DNA of 64,000 nt from Hyparrhenia diplandra (GCA_015847255.1 JADLZK010008219.1:806001-870000), one strand, 5' to 3'. Numbered from the stretch's first letter, positions 11,290-22,579 are shown. Notes: a model not told the origin generated them from the letters alone. Numbers and translations: made by a program.

Positions 11290-12071
11290 GATAGTAATAC
11301 AGCAATCACTCCCGGACTATATATTCGACAAGTGGTTGGTGATTTGTCTGTCGACAGCATAACTTCTATATGTTCTGCAAGTTGAAATTGTAGAATATTT
11401 CCACAAAATGCAACAAGCAAAAGAATCTAGCAAGACGAGTTACCATAGAGCAACTAGCTAGCTCCTTTTCAAAAAAAAAAAAAAAACGTATGTAGCTTGA
11501 CAGCAGAGGTCAATACTCAATCAACTAACCTAGCTATGCCGTCGTCTTTTTGATGGCCCGATCGATTCATTTATCCTTAATAGTGACAGCTATAAATGTC
11601 CTGTTGTTGTCACGTCTCTGTATGTACGATGGCACAGATCGTCTATAGGGGTAGTATAGTATAGCGAGGTTACCCGCGATCACATCGATCCATCACGAGC
11701 GACATCTATGATCATTCACATGTTTTTGGTACCAAATTATCATGGCTTTCTCCGAGACACGTAACCCGTGGATGCTTCTCGGCCACGAACGACGACTTCT
11801 CTTCCATCACATGACATCCAACCAACTTCACATCATGTGCATATATGATCGATGCTAGTGTGTCTAGCGCCGTATAATTGGTTGGCCCGTTATTGATCTT
11901 CAGATTAGTTTAGACATGTGACCAAATTAATAAAGAGTTTTTAAGAATAATTTTATTCGTGTTAGTGATTGAAAAATATAATCGAAACTCTTGTACAAAC
12001 TACCACTCTAATTGGTAAATACTTCCTCCATCCCACAAAACATGTGAATCTAGATTTTCAAGGCAAGTTTA
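11290..12071. other. intergenic, no gene seen
   Basis: AT-rich mixed sequence with an A-run near 11470. There is no recognisable gene or clear mobile element ends. Confidence 0.5.
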
Positions 12072-12079
12072 GCCCAAGT

Positions 12080-12905
12080 TATAGATGCGCGATCGGGCCG
12101 TGCCGGCCCGGCACGCCGGCCGCGTCATGCCGTGCCGTGCCCGCACGCATCCGTGCCGCGTCGTGCCAGCGTGCCGGCGTGCCGTGCCATAAAGCGTGCT
12201 CCGGCCGAGGGGTCGGCCCGGCACGGCACGCCGTGCCCCTCGGGCCGTGCCGGCAGCCCGCCCGTGCCGCCCGCCGGCGTAGCGCGTGCGAGGAGGAGGC
12301 TGCGCCGAGCTGGTGCTGGCGACCTCGCCGTGCCGGCCAGTGGAGGAGGTCCGCGCCGGCCGCTCGCCCGTGACGCAGATCAGCCGCCGCCGCCGCCGCC
12401 GTCGGGAGGAGCCGCCCGTCGAGTGAGGAGGCAGCGGGCGGCGGGGGCGGGAGAGGGCAGGGAGGAGGCGCGCCTGGCCGAGGGAGGGGAGCTGCCCCGC
12501 CGAGGAGGCCGCTGGCGGCGGTGAGGCGCCGGGCGCAGCGCCACGGCGGGCGGAGTTACGCAGCTACGGCGCGCTACGCCGCTCGGGGGGTGTGGACGAC
12601 GGGGGAGAGAAGGAGATAGGGGGGGCTCTTCATACCGTGGACTAGCAGGCCTTGTTTTGTTGAGGCACCGACTAGCAGGCCCGGGAATGCAACGCCGTGG
12701 GCTGAGGAATTTCGTGGGCTTGTTACACCGGGCCGTCGCGGCTGTCGCGGGCGCCACGGGCCAGGCCGGGCGGCCCGTGCACGGCCGGGTGCCTCGGGCC
12801 GTGCCGGCACGGGCACGGTACAGGCCGGGCCGGGCCGTGTTTCGGGCCGGGCTGATTTACCGCTGCGGGCCGGCCGCGCGGGCTCGGGCTGCATGCCCAT
12901 GTATA
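12080..12905. mobile_element. GC-rich non-autonomous hAT-type transposon
   Basis: A perfect 8-bp direct repeat GCCCAAGT (12072-12079 and 12906-12913) flanks the block. Its ends are inverted: TATAGATGCGC on the left and TATACATGGGC on the other strand at the right, each followed by CCCGGCC/GGGCCGTGCC-type repeats. An 8-bp target duplication is the hAT signature. The interior is very GC-rich with many copies of GTGCCG/CGGCAC and no transposase. The long frames across it are composition artefacts. Confidence 0.8.
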
Positions 12906-12962
12906 GCCCAAGTAGAAAAATACATTTTGCCCCCTCACGCACCCTTGAATCCACATGGATAA

Positions 12963-13697
12963 GTAGTCTTTGGAAGTTCAGGATTGTGGTTAAGCAATAC
13001 CAACCACACAACAACATTAGAATATGAAAGGATCCACACAAACAAGTTGACCACAACTTAGAATTACATTTTGTGTATAAAGATTTGAACCCTAGAATTA
13101 GCCCCCTCTGCGGTGTTGGTGGAAGCGGATCGGAGAAGGCCAGATCTCGAATGGGATGCGGTGGAGACGGAGTAGATGGAGTGGAGAGAGATCCGGACAG
13201 TTTGTAGTGAGGAGAGAGCTTATTTAGACATACCTTGGCTGGGGCTTCGTCGACGGCAACGGGGGCTACCGCAGCAGCAATGACGACGGCAATGAAGAAC
13301 TCGATCAGCCGGGGAGCACCCATCTTAGGTCTCCTAAAACTACTGCATAGAAGGAAGGAGACCCCTTTCCTACCCGCTCGCGCAAGCGCGGAGCAAGGAG
13401 GGAAGTGCGGTGGAGTAGTCTCACGGTAGTACTGTTTCCAACTTTTCTTCCTCCTTCCTCATTGATTCACTCCAGATCTCGTCGCCTCCGCCATTGAATC
13501 TCGCCTCCCACCGGCCCCTTCCCTCCTTGCTCCTTCACAGCCCACCGAAAAAAAAACAAGTAATTCTAATTGCCATTCTAGGATTGTGGTTAAACAATAC
13601 CAACCACACAACAGCATTAGAATATGAAAGGATCCACACAAACAAGTTGACCAAAACTTAGAATTACATTTGTGCAAAAAGATTTGAACACTAGAAT
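12963..13697. repeat. pair of ~120-bp direct repeats around a possible captured exon
   Basis: The sequence starting GGATTGTGGTTAA(A/G)CAATAC and running through GGATCCACACAAACAAGTTG to AGATTTGAAC occurs at about 12980-13100 and again at about 13580-13697 with few changes. The pair brackets 480 bp that include a promoter-like region and a possible short exon. The arrangement could be a small duplication or the ends of an undefined element. Confidence 0.6.
13234..13323 (-). CDS. possible first exon of a small secreted or membrane protein (captured fragment?)
   Basis: From the ATG at 13323, 30 codons (MGAPRLIEFF..., then VVIAAAVAPVAVDEAPAK) end exactly at a good splice donor, AAG|GTATGTC. The residues look like a signal peptide or membrane anchor. 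No following exon was identified: 12963-13100 only repeats the flanking sequence. I do not recognise the gene. Because it sits between direct repeats it may be a fragment carried by a mobile element. Confidence 0.25.
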
Positions 13698-13949
13698 TAC
13701 TTTTTTTATATATGGAAGGAGTACTAAAACATTGAAAACTTTTTGAGTTGTTTATTATTAAAGGTTGAATGACTATTGTAGATAGATGCATGTAGTGTTT
13801 TGTATTTTAAAGTTTATTTTTTTGTTACCACACTTGTACTTCATATTTTTAGTTATTCCAAAAAAAAAAAAAAAAAATGGTAGACAACCTAGTGCCCACG
13901 GCAAAAGAAGAGCTCAGAAAGGAACAAAGCTCAAAAGTTTGAAGACTTA

Positions 13950-14159
13950 GGGCGCCCCTGTTTGGTTTCTAGGGATTAGGGACTAAGACCAAATTTTAGT
14001 TCCATTTAGTACCTAAATTATCAAAGAAGGGGACTCCTAGACTAAATTTTCAGCATATTTAGTCCCTATATAGTCTTTATGTAATAAATTAGTCCTTTGA
14101 GCTAAACAACTTTAAGGACTAATATTTAGTCCATATATAAAGTGTCTAGAACCAAACAA
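13950..14159. mobile_element. Tourist/Harbinger-like MITE
   Basis: Starts GGGCGCCCCTGTTTGGTT after TTA (13947-13949) and ends AGAACCAAACA(A) before TAA. The interior is rich in TTTAGTCC/GGACTAAA motifs in both orientations. Ends and size fit PIF/Harbinger-derived MITEs. The exact right boundary is approximate. Confidence 0.6.
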
Positions 14160-14758
14160 TAATTTTGGCTCACTAATCACCTGGCCCATATGTCAATTGT
14201 GAATCGAATAGGACGCATTCTCATGAATTGACTTGGTATAAATATAAGATTGGATATTTTTTTGAGGATTATTGCTCTCTACGCTTGGCACGTGGTAGAT
14301 AAGAAAAAATTGAAACAAAAGAAAGGAAATTCAACAGACCAGAAGGTCTCCCGCAATTCCCTCAAACGATCTGCTCAGGCGTTGCGCAGGCCAGGCCACA
14401 CGGCGCTCACGGCTTAGGTGGCACCAGTCTAGGCGTTGAAACATTTCAAACATGCATTCGAAACAAGAAAAACACTTAAAACGCGCTTGAAAACTATTGC
14501 AACCACACACCACATCCAATTAAAAACACATAAAACATATTTGTGCAATATATACAACATGTAGATAAACACAAATGCAACATTCATCAAAAAAAGTAGA
14601 GACGAAACAAACACTTGAAACATACAATTGAAACATGACTCTAAAAAGCAATTGCAACATATGCAAAATCCCCCAATCTACTTTTTGCAACATCTATATG
14701 ATTCAACTGCAACATACCTCTAAAGCGTTTGAAAAACTGTTGAGATACATAATTACAA

Positions 14759-15666
14759 GAGTAAATTTCACTAGCGCCCCGAACTTGTCCCGAGATCTCA
14801 TCTAGGTCCCGGTACTTTCAAATTGCACGTCTAGATCCCTAAACTTGTCGAGTGTATTATCTAGGTCCCGGTACTTTCAAATTACACATCTAGATTGCTA
14901 AACTTGTCGAGTGTGTCATCTAGGCCCCAAACTCTTAAAATGCACATCTAGGTCCCTAAACTTGGCTGTCTCATCTAGGTCCCCAAAACAATAACGACGG
15001 TTTTCAACGGTGGTTTTGCTACTGAATAACAACAGGTTGGTTTTGCTAAAAGTAACGGCAGGTTGGTTTTGTTAAGATATTAAAAAATTTACATAATGTA
15101 TCGACAACTTAATATACTGTTGAGAATTTATACTATTTTTTTTTACAACTTAACAACTTCAAATGTACTAACTCAAAACTACAAACATGTACATCTCTTT
15201 GAGTGCTATATTTTTGATATAAGAAGTGTTTTCATTTGACAACACATAAAAAATATATTAATTTTCTAAAACGACAAGCGAGAGAGGTACACGATTATTA
15301 TGGTGCTGAATTTTTATATAATTTTGTGAGCACCTTAACATCGTCACATGAAAAAACTCAAAACTAGAAAGTTGTATATCTCGCCGAGAACTACAATTTT
15401 CATATAAAAATTACCTACATCCGACGTCGTATCGAAGAGTTACTGTAGGAAAACCAACCCATCGTTATTTGTAGGAAAACCACCGTTGCTATTAGGGGAC
15501 CTAGATGAGACACTCGCCAAGTTTAGACACCTAAATGTGTATTTCTAGAGTTTGGGACCTAGTTGACACACTCGATAAATTTAGGGACCTAGACGTGCAA
15601 GTTGAAAGTACCGGGACCTACATGAGATCTCAGGACAAGTTCGGGGACCGCCAATAAAATTTATTC
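14759..15666. mobile_element. Mutator-like foldback element with long inverted ends
   Basis: A perfect 9-bp duplication TAATTACAA flanks it (14750-14758 and 15667-15675). The left end GAGTAAATTTCACTAGCG pairs with the right end read on the other strand, GAATAAATTTTATTGGCG. Inverted similarity continues for about 240 bp and includes repeated blocks TCTAGGTCCCGGTACTTTCAA and CTAAACTTGTCGAGTGT. The left arm carries this block about four times in tandem. A 9-bp duplication with long inverted ends is typical of Mutator-like elements. No transposase or clear gene fragment is seen in the middle. Confidence 0.85.
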
Positions 15667-16247
15667 TAATTACAACGTAGGGTTGGGGTTAGAGAGAGAG
15701 AGAGCGCTTGGTGTGGGAAACAAAGATGACTAACGGATCGATGCGGAGGGCGATGGGAGCAACATGTGGGGAGGATAACGGTGTCAAGGGAGGGAACTGC
15801 CTTGGCGGGGAGGAGGAGGCCAAGGTAGAGGAGGAGGACCCCCCCCAGGCTAGGCATCCATGGTCGCGGCGTCGGGGTTGGGAAGGGCGCGAGTCGTATG
15901 GGGAGGTGGCCACACGTTGCGTGGTAAATCCCTCATCTCCGTAGATGGAGGGAGGGAGGAAGGGAGGGAGCGCCGCGGTAGGAAAGCAGCAACCGACGCA
16001 AGCAGGCCCAAGAGCAAGTGTGGCGGAGCGATTTGCAAGGGAGCGTGGTGCGCCGGATGGCAGCGAGTCTTCACGGAGAGAGGGAGGGAGAGATAGACAG
16101 ACAAATGGATGAGTAGCAAGCAGTAGGAGCAGCATACGGTGGATATTTTGAGATGAGTGCAGGGAGAAGAACTAAGCCGCATGCGGACGCCGAGAGGCAA
16201 GAGGCCAAGTAAGCAGGCGCCACGTCCGGAAATGGCTGAACATCTAA

Positions 16248-16548
16248 GGGCCTGTTTGGTTTCCATGGGACTAGGGACTAATTTTTAGTTCCGTTTAAAA
16301 AAATGTTTAGTTCAAAGGACTAATCAGGGACTAAAACTGACAACTGACTAGTTGCATGCACAAGTGCACAAATGAGTTGACAACCGACAAGAGCACAGAC
16401 TAATCCCAATTAGACTCTCATGAGGGGCTAATGGACTAGGGACTAGTTGGGACTAAAAATTGGTCCATTAGTCTTGTTGTTGGATAAATTAGGGAATAAT
16501 TGAGACTAAAAATTAGTCACTAGTCCCCTGTAGGAACCAAACAGGCCA
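16248..16548. mobile_element. Tourist/Harbinger-like MITE
   Basis: The left end GGGCCTGTTTGGTTTCC and right end GGAACCAAACAGGCC(A) are inverted repeats, flanked by TAA (16245-16247 and 16549-16551). The interior carries inverted GGGACTA/TAGTCCC motifs. It is a clear relative of the element at 13950-14159. Confidence 0.85.
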
Positions 16549-16554
16549 TAAGTC

Positions 16555-17680
16555 TAACAAATACCAATTTCTGGCCCAAGGTTACCCATTTCGGATCGAT
16601 TACGCCGGACGTACAACTATTGTCAAATATGACACTAAAGTAGGTTAATGACTGACTTTGCGGTGGGCTTCCAGATTTGCGATGTTGAGCTCTCATGGCT
16701 GGCCCAGCTAGCCATCGTGGGCTAATATAGAATCAGTCCAGCCCACTTTCCCTTTGCTCGGGCCAATCTGTAACATACTGAGTAGTACTATGTCATCACT
16801 TTTTCCACTTTTTGCATTTTCTCTCCCTCCACGCATGATGCAACCCATGAACTCCGTCTACAGCGCTCCACTGACAAGCTCGCCCTTCCCATGAACTCCA
16901 CATCCCACGGTTGGGGAACTCACCGACTCGAGCATCGATCCCTCGGCTCAAGCTCACTCCTTTGGTTTTGCTCTAGCACCCGATACTATACAGGCGCAAA
17001 TCTCCAGCAATGGAGCAAAGGTGTTTGAGAATTAATGAGACCCCATGGATCCCCTCCTTAGCCTCTGCCAAATGTTTCTTCCTTGGATTGGATGCGCAGC
17101 TGCTGAAGCTAGAGTGAGGTTAAAGATGGAGGGCTAGTCGTGGTCTTGGGATAACCAATTCAATTTACGACAAACAAAACTGAAAACCTAGTAGTATGAC
17201 TTCGCAGGTCAAGGCCCAAATTAAGGTTCCAATCTGTCCCTTGCTCAGCATTTCTGGTCTCTAGACTAAACTCTAGGAATAGCATGGTGGCCGGCTAGAT
17301 GGAGGGAGGGGAGCAGAACGTGGTGTCGTGGCTGCGGCAGCTTGTTAGTGCACGATGAGCAACCACCACATCTTCACTTCCATACATTCAAACGAAATAT
17401 ATGTAGAATTAGAAATCATTCAAATATTGCAATGAGTGTGTCTTTTTCAAGACTATGCAGACCGCTTACAAGAGTTTTACTCCCAGAACGTCTCAAGCTT
17501 CTGATGAGGTTAAAAGGTCAAGTCTTATGGGACTTGTTGGCAAAGGCTGTTTCGTTGCTCCTTCTATCTTCTTTTTGGTTCTTGGCATTGCTGTCCTGTG
17601 GCTGTGCTGGTGTGTGTGTGTGGTGAGGGGCCGGGGCTGGTGTTGTCAGAGTTTGTCCTAGTCGTTGTAGTCATTTGTTT
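16555..17680. other. intergenic, no gene seen
   Basis: Mixed sequence without a recognisable gene. The only frames (up to 94 codons near 17342-17626) show no domain-like content. Confidence 0.5.
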
Positions 17681-17682
17681 CC

Positions 17683-17914
17683 TATTGAACCTCTTTCAGG
17701 GCACCCCTTCCCACTTTAAAGTGACATGTTCAGGTGGTCTTACGTCAATCATTTCTGAAACTTTAACTGTTAAATGAATTTTTAAATGAACGGAATAGAG
17801 GAGTTGTCGATCATATTGACAAAGAAGAACGGAATAGAGGAGTTGTCGATCATATTGACAAAAGAAGAAGACCCAAAGTGGGAAGGGGTGCCCTGAAAGA
17901 GGTTAAATAGGAAA
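17683..17914. repeat. inverted repeat arms with an internal 40-bp tandem duplication
   Basis: CTATTGAACCTCTTTCAGGG through CACTTTAAAG at 17681-17722 is repeated in inverted form at 17869-17913. Between the arms, GAACGGAATAGAGGAGTTGT plus CGATCATATTGACAAA occurs twice in tandem (about 17788-17868). It looks like a small foldback element of unknown family. Confidence 0.75.
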
Positions 17915-17984
17915 TGGATCTCACCTTCCAATTTTTTTTTCTCACTGAACGGGAAGGATCGCACATCACGGTTTTCTTTTCTGG

Positions 17985-18569
17985 CACGGGATTCAGATAT
18001 ACCATTTTACTTTTTATAGTAAGTCAGATTTATCTATCTTTGACTTAAGGTTTATTATACAAAAGTGCACAAACATGTACAATGGAACCAAGTTTGTTAT
18101 ATATGTCATATCATTTTTTTCAAACCACCATCCCATTTATTTCGGTAGCGCATTTTGTAGATGTTAACGCATTTTTATAAATCGATTTTGAGGGGAGCGG
18201 ATGAAGTTTTTTACAGAGAGGAGCGGGTGGTGCAGTTATTTTTTTACGGAGAGAAGGAGCGCGCGATTGGTGGGTATGCAAGGTAAGGTTTCTTTTTTAA
18301 TCACGGTGTTGCATGCGAGCAAGGTGAGAGGGCGTGTAATATTTTCCTTTTTAGAAACACGGTGTTGCATGGCGTAATCTTTCCTTTTTAGAGTGTTGCA
18401 TGCGAGGGCAATGTGAGATGTCTAGGACTAATCTTTTTTTTTTTTTTTCTCTCCTCTAATCACGTTGCTGACATTGGTTGCGGGCTCGTTTCGCATGGGA
18501 GGGTAAACCAAAACATACAACGACCAAAAAAAAAAAAAGTCTTAGTTTTATTCTTTTTTATGTTGTAGA
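17985..18569 (-). mobile_element. Helitron 5'-end fragment
   Basis: The right edge, read on the minus strand, begins TCTACAACATAAAAAAGAAT and resembles the 5' end of the complete Helitron at 60176-61479 (TCTCTACAACATAAAAAGAA). The sequence behind it (CAAAACATACAACGACC, TCGTTTCGCATG) also matches that element. The 3' hairpin and CTAG end were not found, so it is truncated. The lower coordinate is a guess. A Stowaway MITE follows seven bases later. Confidence 0.55.
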
Positions 18570-18575
18570 TATATA

Positions 18576-18726
18576 TACTCCCTCCGTTCTAAATTGTAGT
18601 TCACTTTGGCTTTTTATAGATACATTGATTTTGCTATGCATCTAGTTATACACTATGTCTAGATACATAGTAAAAACATAAATCTAGAAAAGCCAAAGTG
18701 AATTACAATATGGAACGGAGGGAGTA
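18576..18726. mobile_element. Stowaway MITE, nearly perfect palindrome
   Basis: The ends TACTCCCTCCGTTCTAAATT and GGAACGGAGGGAGTA are inverted, and the pairing continues almost to the centre (CACTTTGGCTTTT and AAAAGCCAAAGTG). TA is duplicated at both ends. The length is 151 bp including TA. Confidence 0.92.
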
Positions 18727-18739
18727 GTTCTAATGGGGA

Positions 18740-19880
18740 TCGATATTTGGGACACCCATAAGCAAAGTCCTCATCACACATGATCTCTCCACGTCGGGAC
18801 CACCCTCAGCCTCGTTCGGGTCCTCACCGATGAGCTCCTTGGACGAAGATCCATCGCTCGCTCGCTCGAGGTCCCCCGACAACGAGCTCACCCGCCTCCA
18901 ACGTGCTAGACCTGCCTGAGACCTCTTTCCGCCTCGCCGAGCTCCCCAGCAAGCAGCCCCTGCGACGAAACCGCCGGAGAGCTCATTCGCCTACCTTCTC
19001 GGAGAAGTTCGGGTATAAGAGTTGGCCAACAACTCTCTGACAAGCTCAACCACTCCCTGACGAGCACTGTAGCCACGTAGAGCTACAACCACAGGGAGAG
19101 GTCATTCGACCACCTCGCCATACCACGTCGACTCCAACAAAGACGCCACAAAGGCCCAGCAGGTACAGGTACATACGGGTACGCCTTCCCATCGCCGCAC
19201 GGACACCCCATACCGAGAAGACATCTTCCAACTGCGATTAGGGACAAGACGACGCCTGACCACCGCCCAAACCCCGATTCCCGCGTACGGCGATGACCAA
19301 TTTCGGCATCCAAAGCACCCAGGAGCTCGAAGGGAGCTCCTGTCCGCGCCGAGCTCAACTGAGAGCTCTTTCCCCTGCACCTAACGCCTGTACATGTATT
19401 TTCGCTTTCTTTAAGTCCTCAACTCGAAGAGAGCTCTCGAGCCTCGCCCCTTGTGAGTATAAAAGGGGAGGCAGCCCTCCGGTTGAGGCAAGGTTCAAAG
19501 TTTTCAATACCCAGCATCCGCACTTGCACATTCGATATTGGCACTAGCCTCAATCATAGAGACTTGGGAGCCCTCTCCCTCTCCCGTCTTGCTTGTACTA
19601 GCCCCGGTATGAGCATTTGAGCTCGGATAGTGACCACACTGGACTAGGGAGCCCGATTTGCCCTCGAACCAGTATAAATCTTGTGTCATTGTCTCTAGAG
19701 CTAGGCCATCAGAGCACGCATTAGTAAGACATTACTGTGACGGTGGTATTAGACCACAACAAGTTCATACTAACCAAAGTGTTTGGGAGACAGATCGAGC
19801 GGTAACTCTCTTGACCAACCGTTTATTTGGAGTAACAAGCACACTTAAAATTGGTAAATCTACTGATGCAGATAGTGAAT
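18740..19880 (+). mobile_element. probable Ty3/gypsy LTR remnant
   Basis: Non-coding and rich in GAGCTC/AGAGCTC motifs, with a promoter-like GAGTATAAAAGGGGAGGCAG (19457-19476) and an end region CGAACCAGTATAAATCTTGT, common in grass gypsy LTRs. No gag-pol is attached, so it is a solo or partial LTR. Boundaries are approximate. It lies just before the nsLTP tandem array, which begins near 19880. Confidence 0.5.
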
Positions 19881-20174
19881 GAATCATGAAAAGTCATGGA
19901 ACACAGTCACATGCATGGCGCATATGCATAACACAGTTGCAAACAAAAAGATGTGTGTATCACAATTCATAAGGACGCAGAGTGAGAACATAGTACAAAA
20001 GTAAACCAACACAGCCACAGAAGGACAAGCTCCTCTCTCACACACACATGGAACGGAGAGAGATTTTATTCAGTAATACGTAGCAGAGACAGCTCATCAT
20101 CACGCGTAGATAGATAAATACTGCCGGCGGAAGGGATCATCCATCGATCATCATCAGGCTGTCATCGATCGGAA

Positions 20175-20637
20175 TCATGAAACCCTGCATATATATGATC
20201 ATGCATGGAAGAACAAAGCACAAGTTAAACGACTAGAATTGCTTCTTCAGATTATATATCGATCACTTCACTTTGTAATACCTGGAGCAGTCGGTGGAGG
20301 TGCTGATGGTGTAGGGAACGCTGACGCCGCACTTGGATGGGATGCTGGCGGCGTTGCCGGCGTTGAGGCCACTGATGCTTCGGGCAGCGTTCTTGAGGCA
20401 GTTGCAGGCGGTGCGCCTGTCGGCGGTGGTGGTCGCGGCGTTGCTGAGGCTCCTGACGCCGCTGCAGCAGCCCGAGGAGGGCGCGGTGGCCTGGCCGCGG
20501 GCGTAGGCCATGCACGGGCTGATGGCCGAGGTCACCTGCCCGCAGGTCACGGCCGCCTCCGACGAGGTCGCTGCCGCCGCGAGCACCACCACCGCGGCCA
20601 CGACGGCGATCGTCACAGCAACCTGCACGCGAGCCAT
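20175..20637 (-). CDS. nsLTP B: type 1 non-specific lipid transfer protein
   Basis: Exon 1 20282-20637, intron 20185-20281 (donor CAG|GTATTAC, acceptor TATGCAG|G), exon 2 20175-20184. The product is 121 aa and ends DCSRVS. ATG 20637 is chosen because it starts a good signal peptide (MARVQVAVTIAVVAAVVVLA...); an in-frame Met further upstream lies in the 5' leader. The mature domain starts near AVTCGQVTSAISPC and keeps all eight cysteines with type 1 spacing, plus the conserved PYTIS and the KCGV loop. Closest to copies C and D in this window (C and D share NSAISPCLTYARGQ; B has TSAISPCMAYARGQ). Expected role: extracellular binding and transfer of acyl lipids. Intact. Similar in sequence and C-terminal tail to well-known rice LTPs of chromosomes 11 and 12, from memory of the family. 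Confidence 0.95.
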
Positions 20638-20770
20638 GTCGTCGATCGAGTCCTCTTTGTGCTGCTGGGAGTGTGTGTGTGTGTGTGTGGCTGCTCGTAG
20701 GAGACTGCTAGTAGCTTGGGAATGAGTGATGAGCAAGTGCTGGTGAGGAGATTGCTATGGAATGTTGCTG

Positions 20771-20778
20771 CTTAAATA
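20771..20778 (-). promoter_or_regulatory. TATA-like box of nsLTP B
   Basis: TATTTAAG on the gene strand, about 134 bp upstream of the start codon. It is identical to the boxes of copies C and D. Confidence 0.6.
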
Positions 20779-21819
20779 GGGAAATTTGGCAGGTTTGTGA
20801 TCCATCTGTAGTGATGGCTGATGACAGATGTCCATACATGGCGTGCATGGAGTTTTCAGTCTGTGGAATGGTGGGTATTCCATCATCAATCTTCCATGAA
20901 TGGACGGACGGTGTCGCCATGCATCGATCCGTCGAAGTTAAGAGCTGGGCAGGAGGTGGTTGGGTGTTGGGAGCTGCTGGCCAGGCCGGCAGATGGAGGA
21001 TGTGGATGCTGATCAAATGCAGTGGTTAATGGAGGCAGATAAGTGAATTCATTAGCAGCAGCAAACTCAATAAATAGCAGCCGCGTAACACGACTTAAGC
21101 GCCATTTAATCTCATCATCTGCCTCACTGTTTAATCGAATGTCCTGGATATATGGTCTCCCGCAGCGAAGGGAACATGTTGATTATTCTTAGCCATAAAC
21201 AATTTCCAAAGAAATGTAGAATGTTTTGTAAGCTAGATGCTTAGCTCCTCATCTGAATTTGGGTTTATTTGCAAACAAAGCTGCATCATTTGCATAGAGA
21301 GGGAGCACCGCCACCACAAGTTTAAGTTGCCGCTTTTCGGTAGAACCGGGATAGGACTGTATGCTACTCGTTCAATGATTTGCTGTAGTGGGTCTACTAC
21401 TATGACGAAATGTAGGGGAAAACGGATCCCCTTGTTTCCTGTTGCTTGTTTGATGTTTTGACTTCTGTTTGGCGGATCATTTCTGCGGCTGATAAAGAGG
21501 CTAATGTTGTTTTGCTGTGTGAGAAAAACAATAGGTACCATAGCGGATAATCCAGACAAAGGGAGTAGAACCATACATTTGCTTCATTGGACAATTAAAT
21601 TCATTTTTGTGGTCCTGTGTGATTGTCGTTTTTGATTGTCTCCCAACTCTGCTTGTAGGAAGCTCGGTAAAACCATCTAGTGTCATGGTTTTTCAGCGGA
21701 TCATTTCTACGGCGCGTGGCTCCAACTTCCTGTGCGACGACTACGACGTGGCGGGCTGCTTTGAGCTGGCACGGATGCCACAGTGGGCTGCCGTGCTCAT
21801 CATCATGGCACAGCATGGC

Positions 21820-21985
21820 TGGCTAGCCATAGGGCCGGCCGTCCCTGGGCCGAGTTCTCGGCACGTCGGCGCTATATCAGGCATAGCAGGCAGTGCCGTC
21901 GTGCCGCATAGTGCCGTGCCCCGCCGTGCCCGGGCTAGTGTCGTGTCGGGCGGCCCAGTTGGCCATCTATAATATAGGTGCATGT
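21820..21985. mobile_element. short GC-rich transposon fragment, related to the hAT-type element at 12080
   Basis: Carries GTGCCGTCGTGCCG, GTGCCGTGCCCCGCCGTGCC and an end read on the minus strand as TATAGATGGCCAACTGGGCC, close to the TATAGATG terminus of the hAT-type block. No clear target duplication was found here. It lies in the upstream part of unit B. Confidence 0.45.
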
Positions 21986-22349
21986 ATGGGGTGTTTGGCA
22001 AGAGGGAGGGACCGGGTTCGACTCCTCTGCAACCAACTCCTAGAGTCTGCAACCTAGTTTTTGGTGAGGGAGGGAGGCTGAATTCAACTCCGAGTCTGCA
22101 GCCTTCGTGAGGTGTAGTTGCAAATAGGAGGTTTGGTGTTTGACAGGACTACTCCGGAGAAACCTAAGTCCACCACTCTGATTTTCTCAGTAGGATAACG
22201 GTTCTTTGTACTAAACATGAAATGTTTAATAGGACTCTTCCAACAGGACTCTTCCGCAAGAGCTTATGGAGGAGCCATACTGTGACCAAGTGTCCAGGCC
22301 CATACTGTGACCAAGATTTTGCGACTAGCCAATTAAGCATATATATAAA

Positions 22350-22579
22350 AGTCGACTTTGGTGCTCCGTTAACGGCAACTTTTCTTCGCCGACCGTCGTT
22401 TTTGGTGGTCGGCGAAGGCAACGCCGAGAGGTGGTGTTTTGGGTGGTCGGCGAATCTTTTATGCCGACCAAAAATTCCCCGACAGGTCTTCGACGAAGAC
22501 AACGGTCGGCGGCCTTCGCCGATCCTTGGGCCTTCGCCGACCGCTAGACCGCCGGGCGAAGAACCAGTTTCCTGTAGTG
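22350..22579 (-). mobile_element. truncated CACTA-type terminus
   Basis: On the minus strand it begins CACTACAGGAAACTGGTTCT and then carries seven or more copies of TTCGCCGACC/GGTCGGCGAA, as in CACTA subterminal regions. Compared with the corresponding place in unit D (around 26090), this block is an insertion immediately before GGAACACAGTCACATGCAT. The left end is not a recognisable CACTA terminus, so it is truncated or its boundary has decayed. Confidence 0.6.

Larger units (their letters stand above)
19881..21700 (-). repeat. nsLTP tandem array, unit B
   Basis: First of three similar units. Shared landmarks are GGAACACAGTCACATGCAT downstream of the gene (19898 here, 22582 and 26104 in the others), the gene itself, a promoter with TTAAGAGCTGGGCAGGAGGT, and an upstream end near AAGCT(C)GG(T)AAAACCATCT (about 21660). 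Matching landmarks in all three show duplication of the whole gene with its flanks. Confidence 0.75.

Noticed and set aside
12132..12757. Several overlapping proline/arginine-rich frames on both strands
   Set aside because: They lie within the GC-rich hAT-type element flanked by 8-bp duplications. They have no signal, domain or codon structure.
22005..22045. GGGTTCGACTCC, resembling the B box of a tRNA gene or SINE
   Set aside because: No cloverleaf can be drawn around it, no convincing A box lies at the right distance, and the related sequence at 25866 reads GGGTTCCACTCC.
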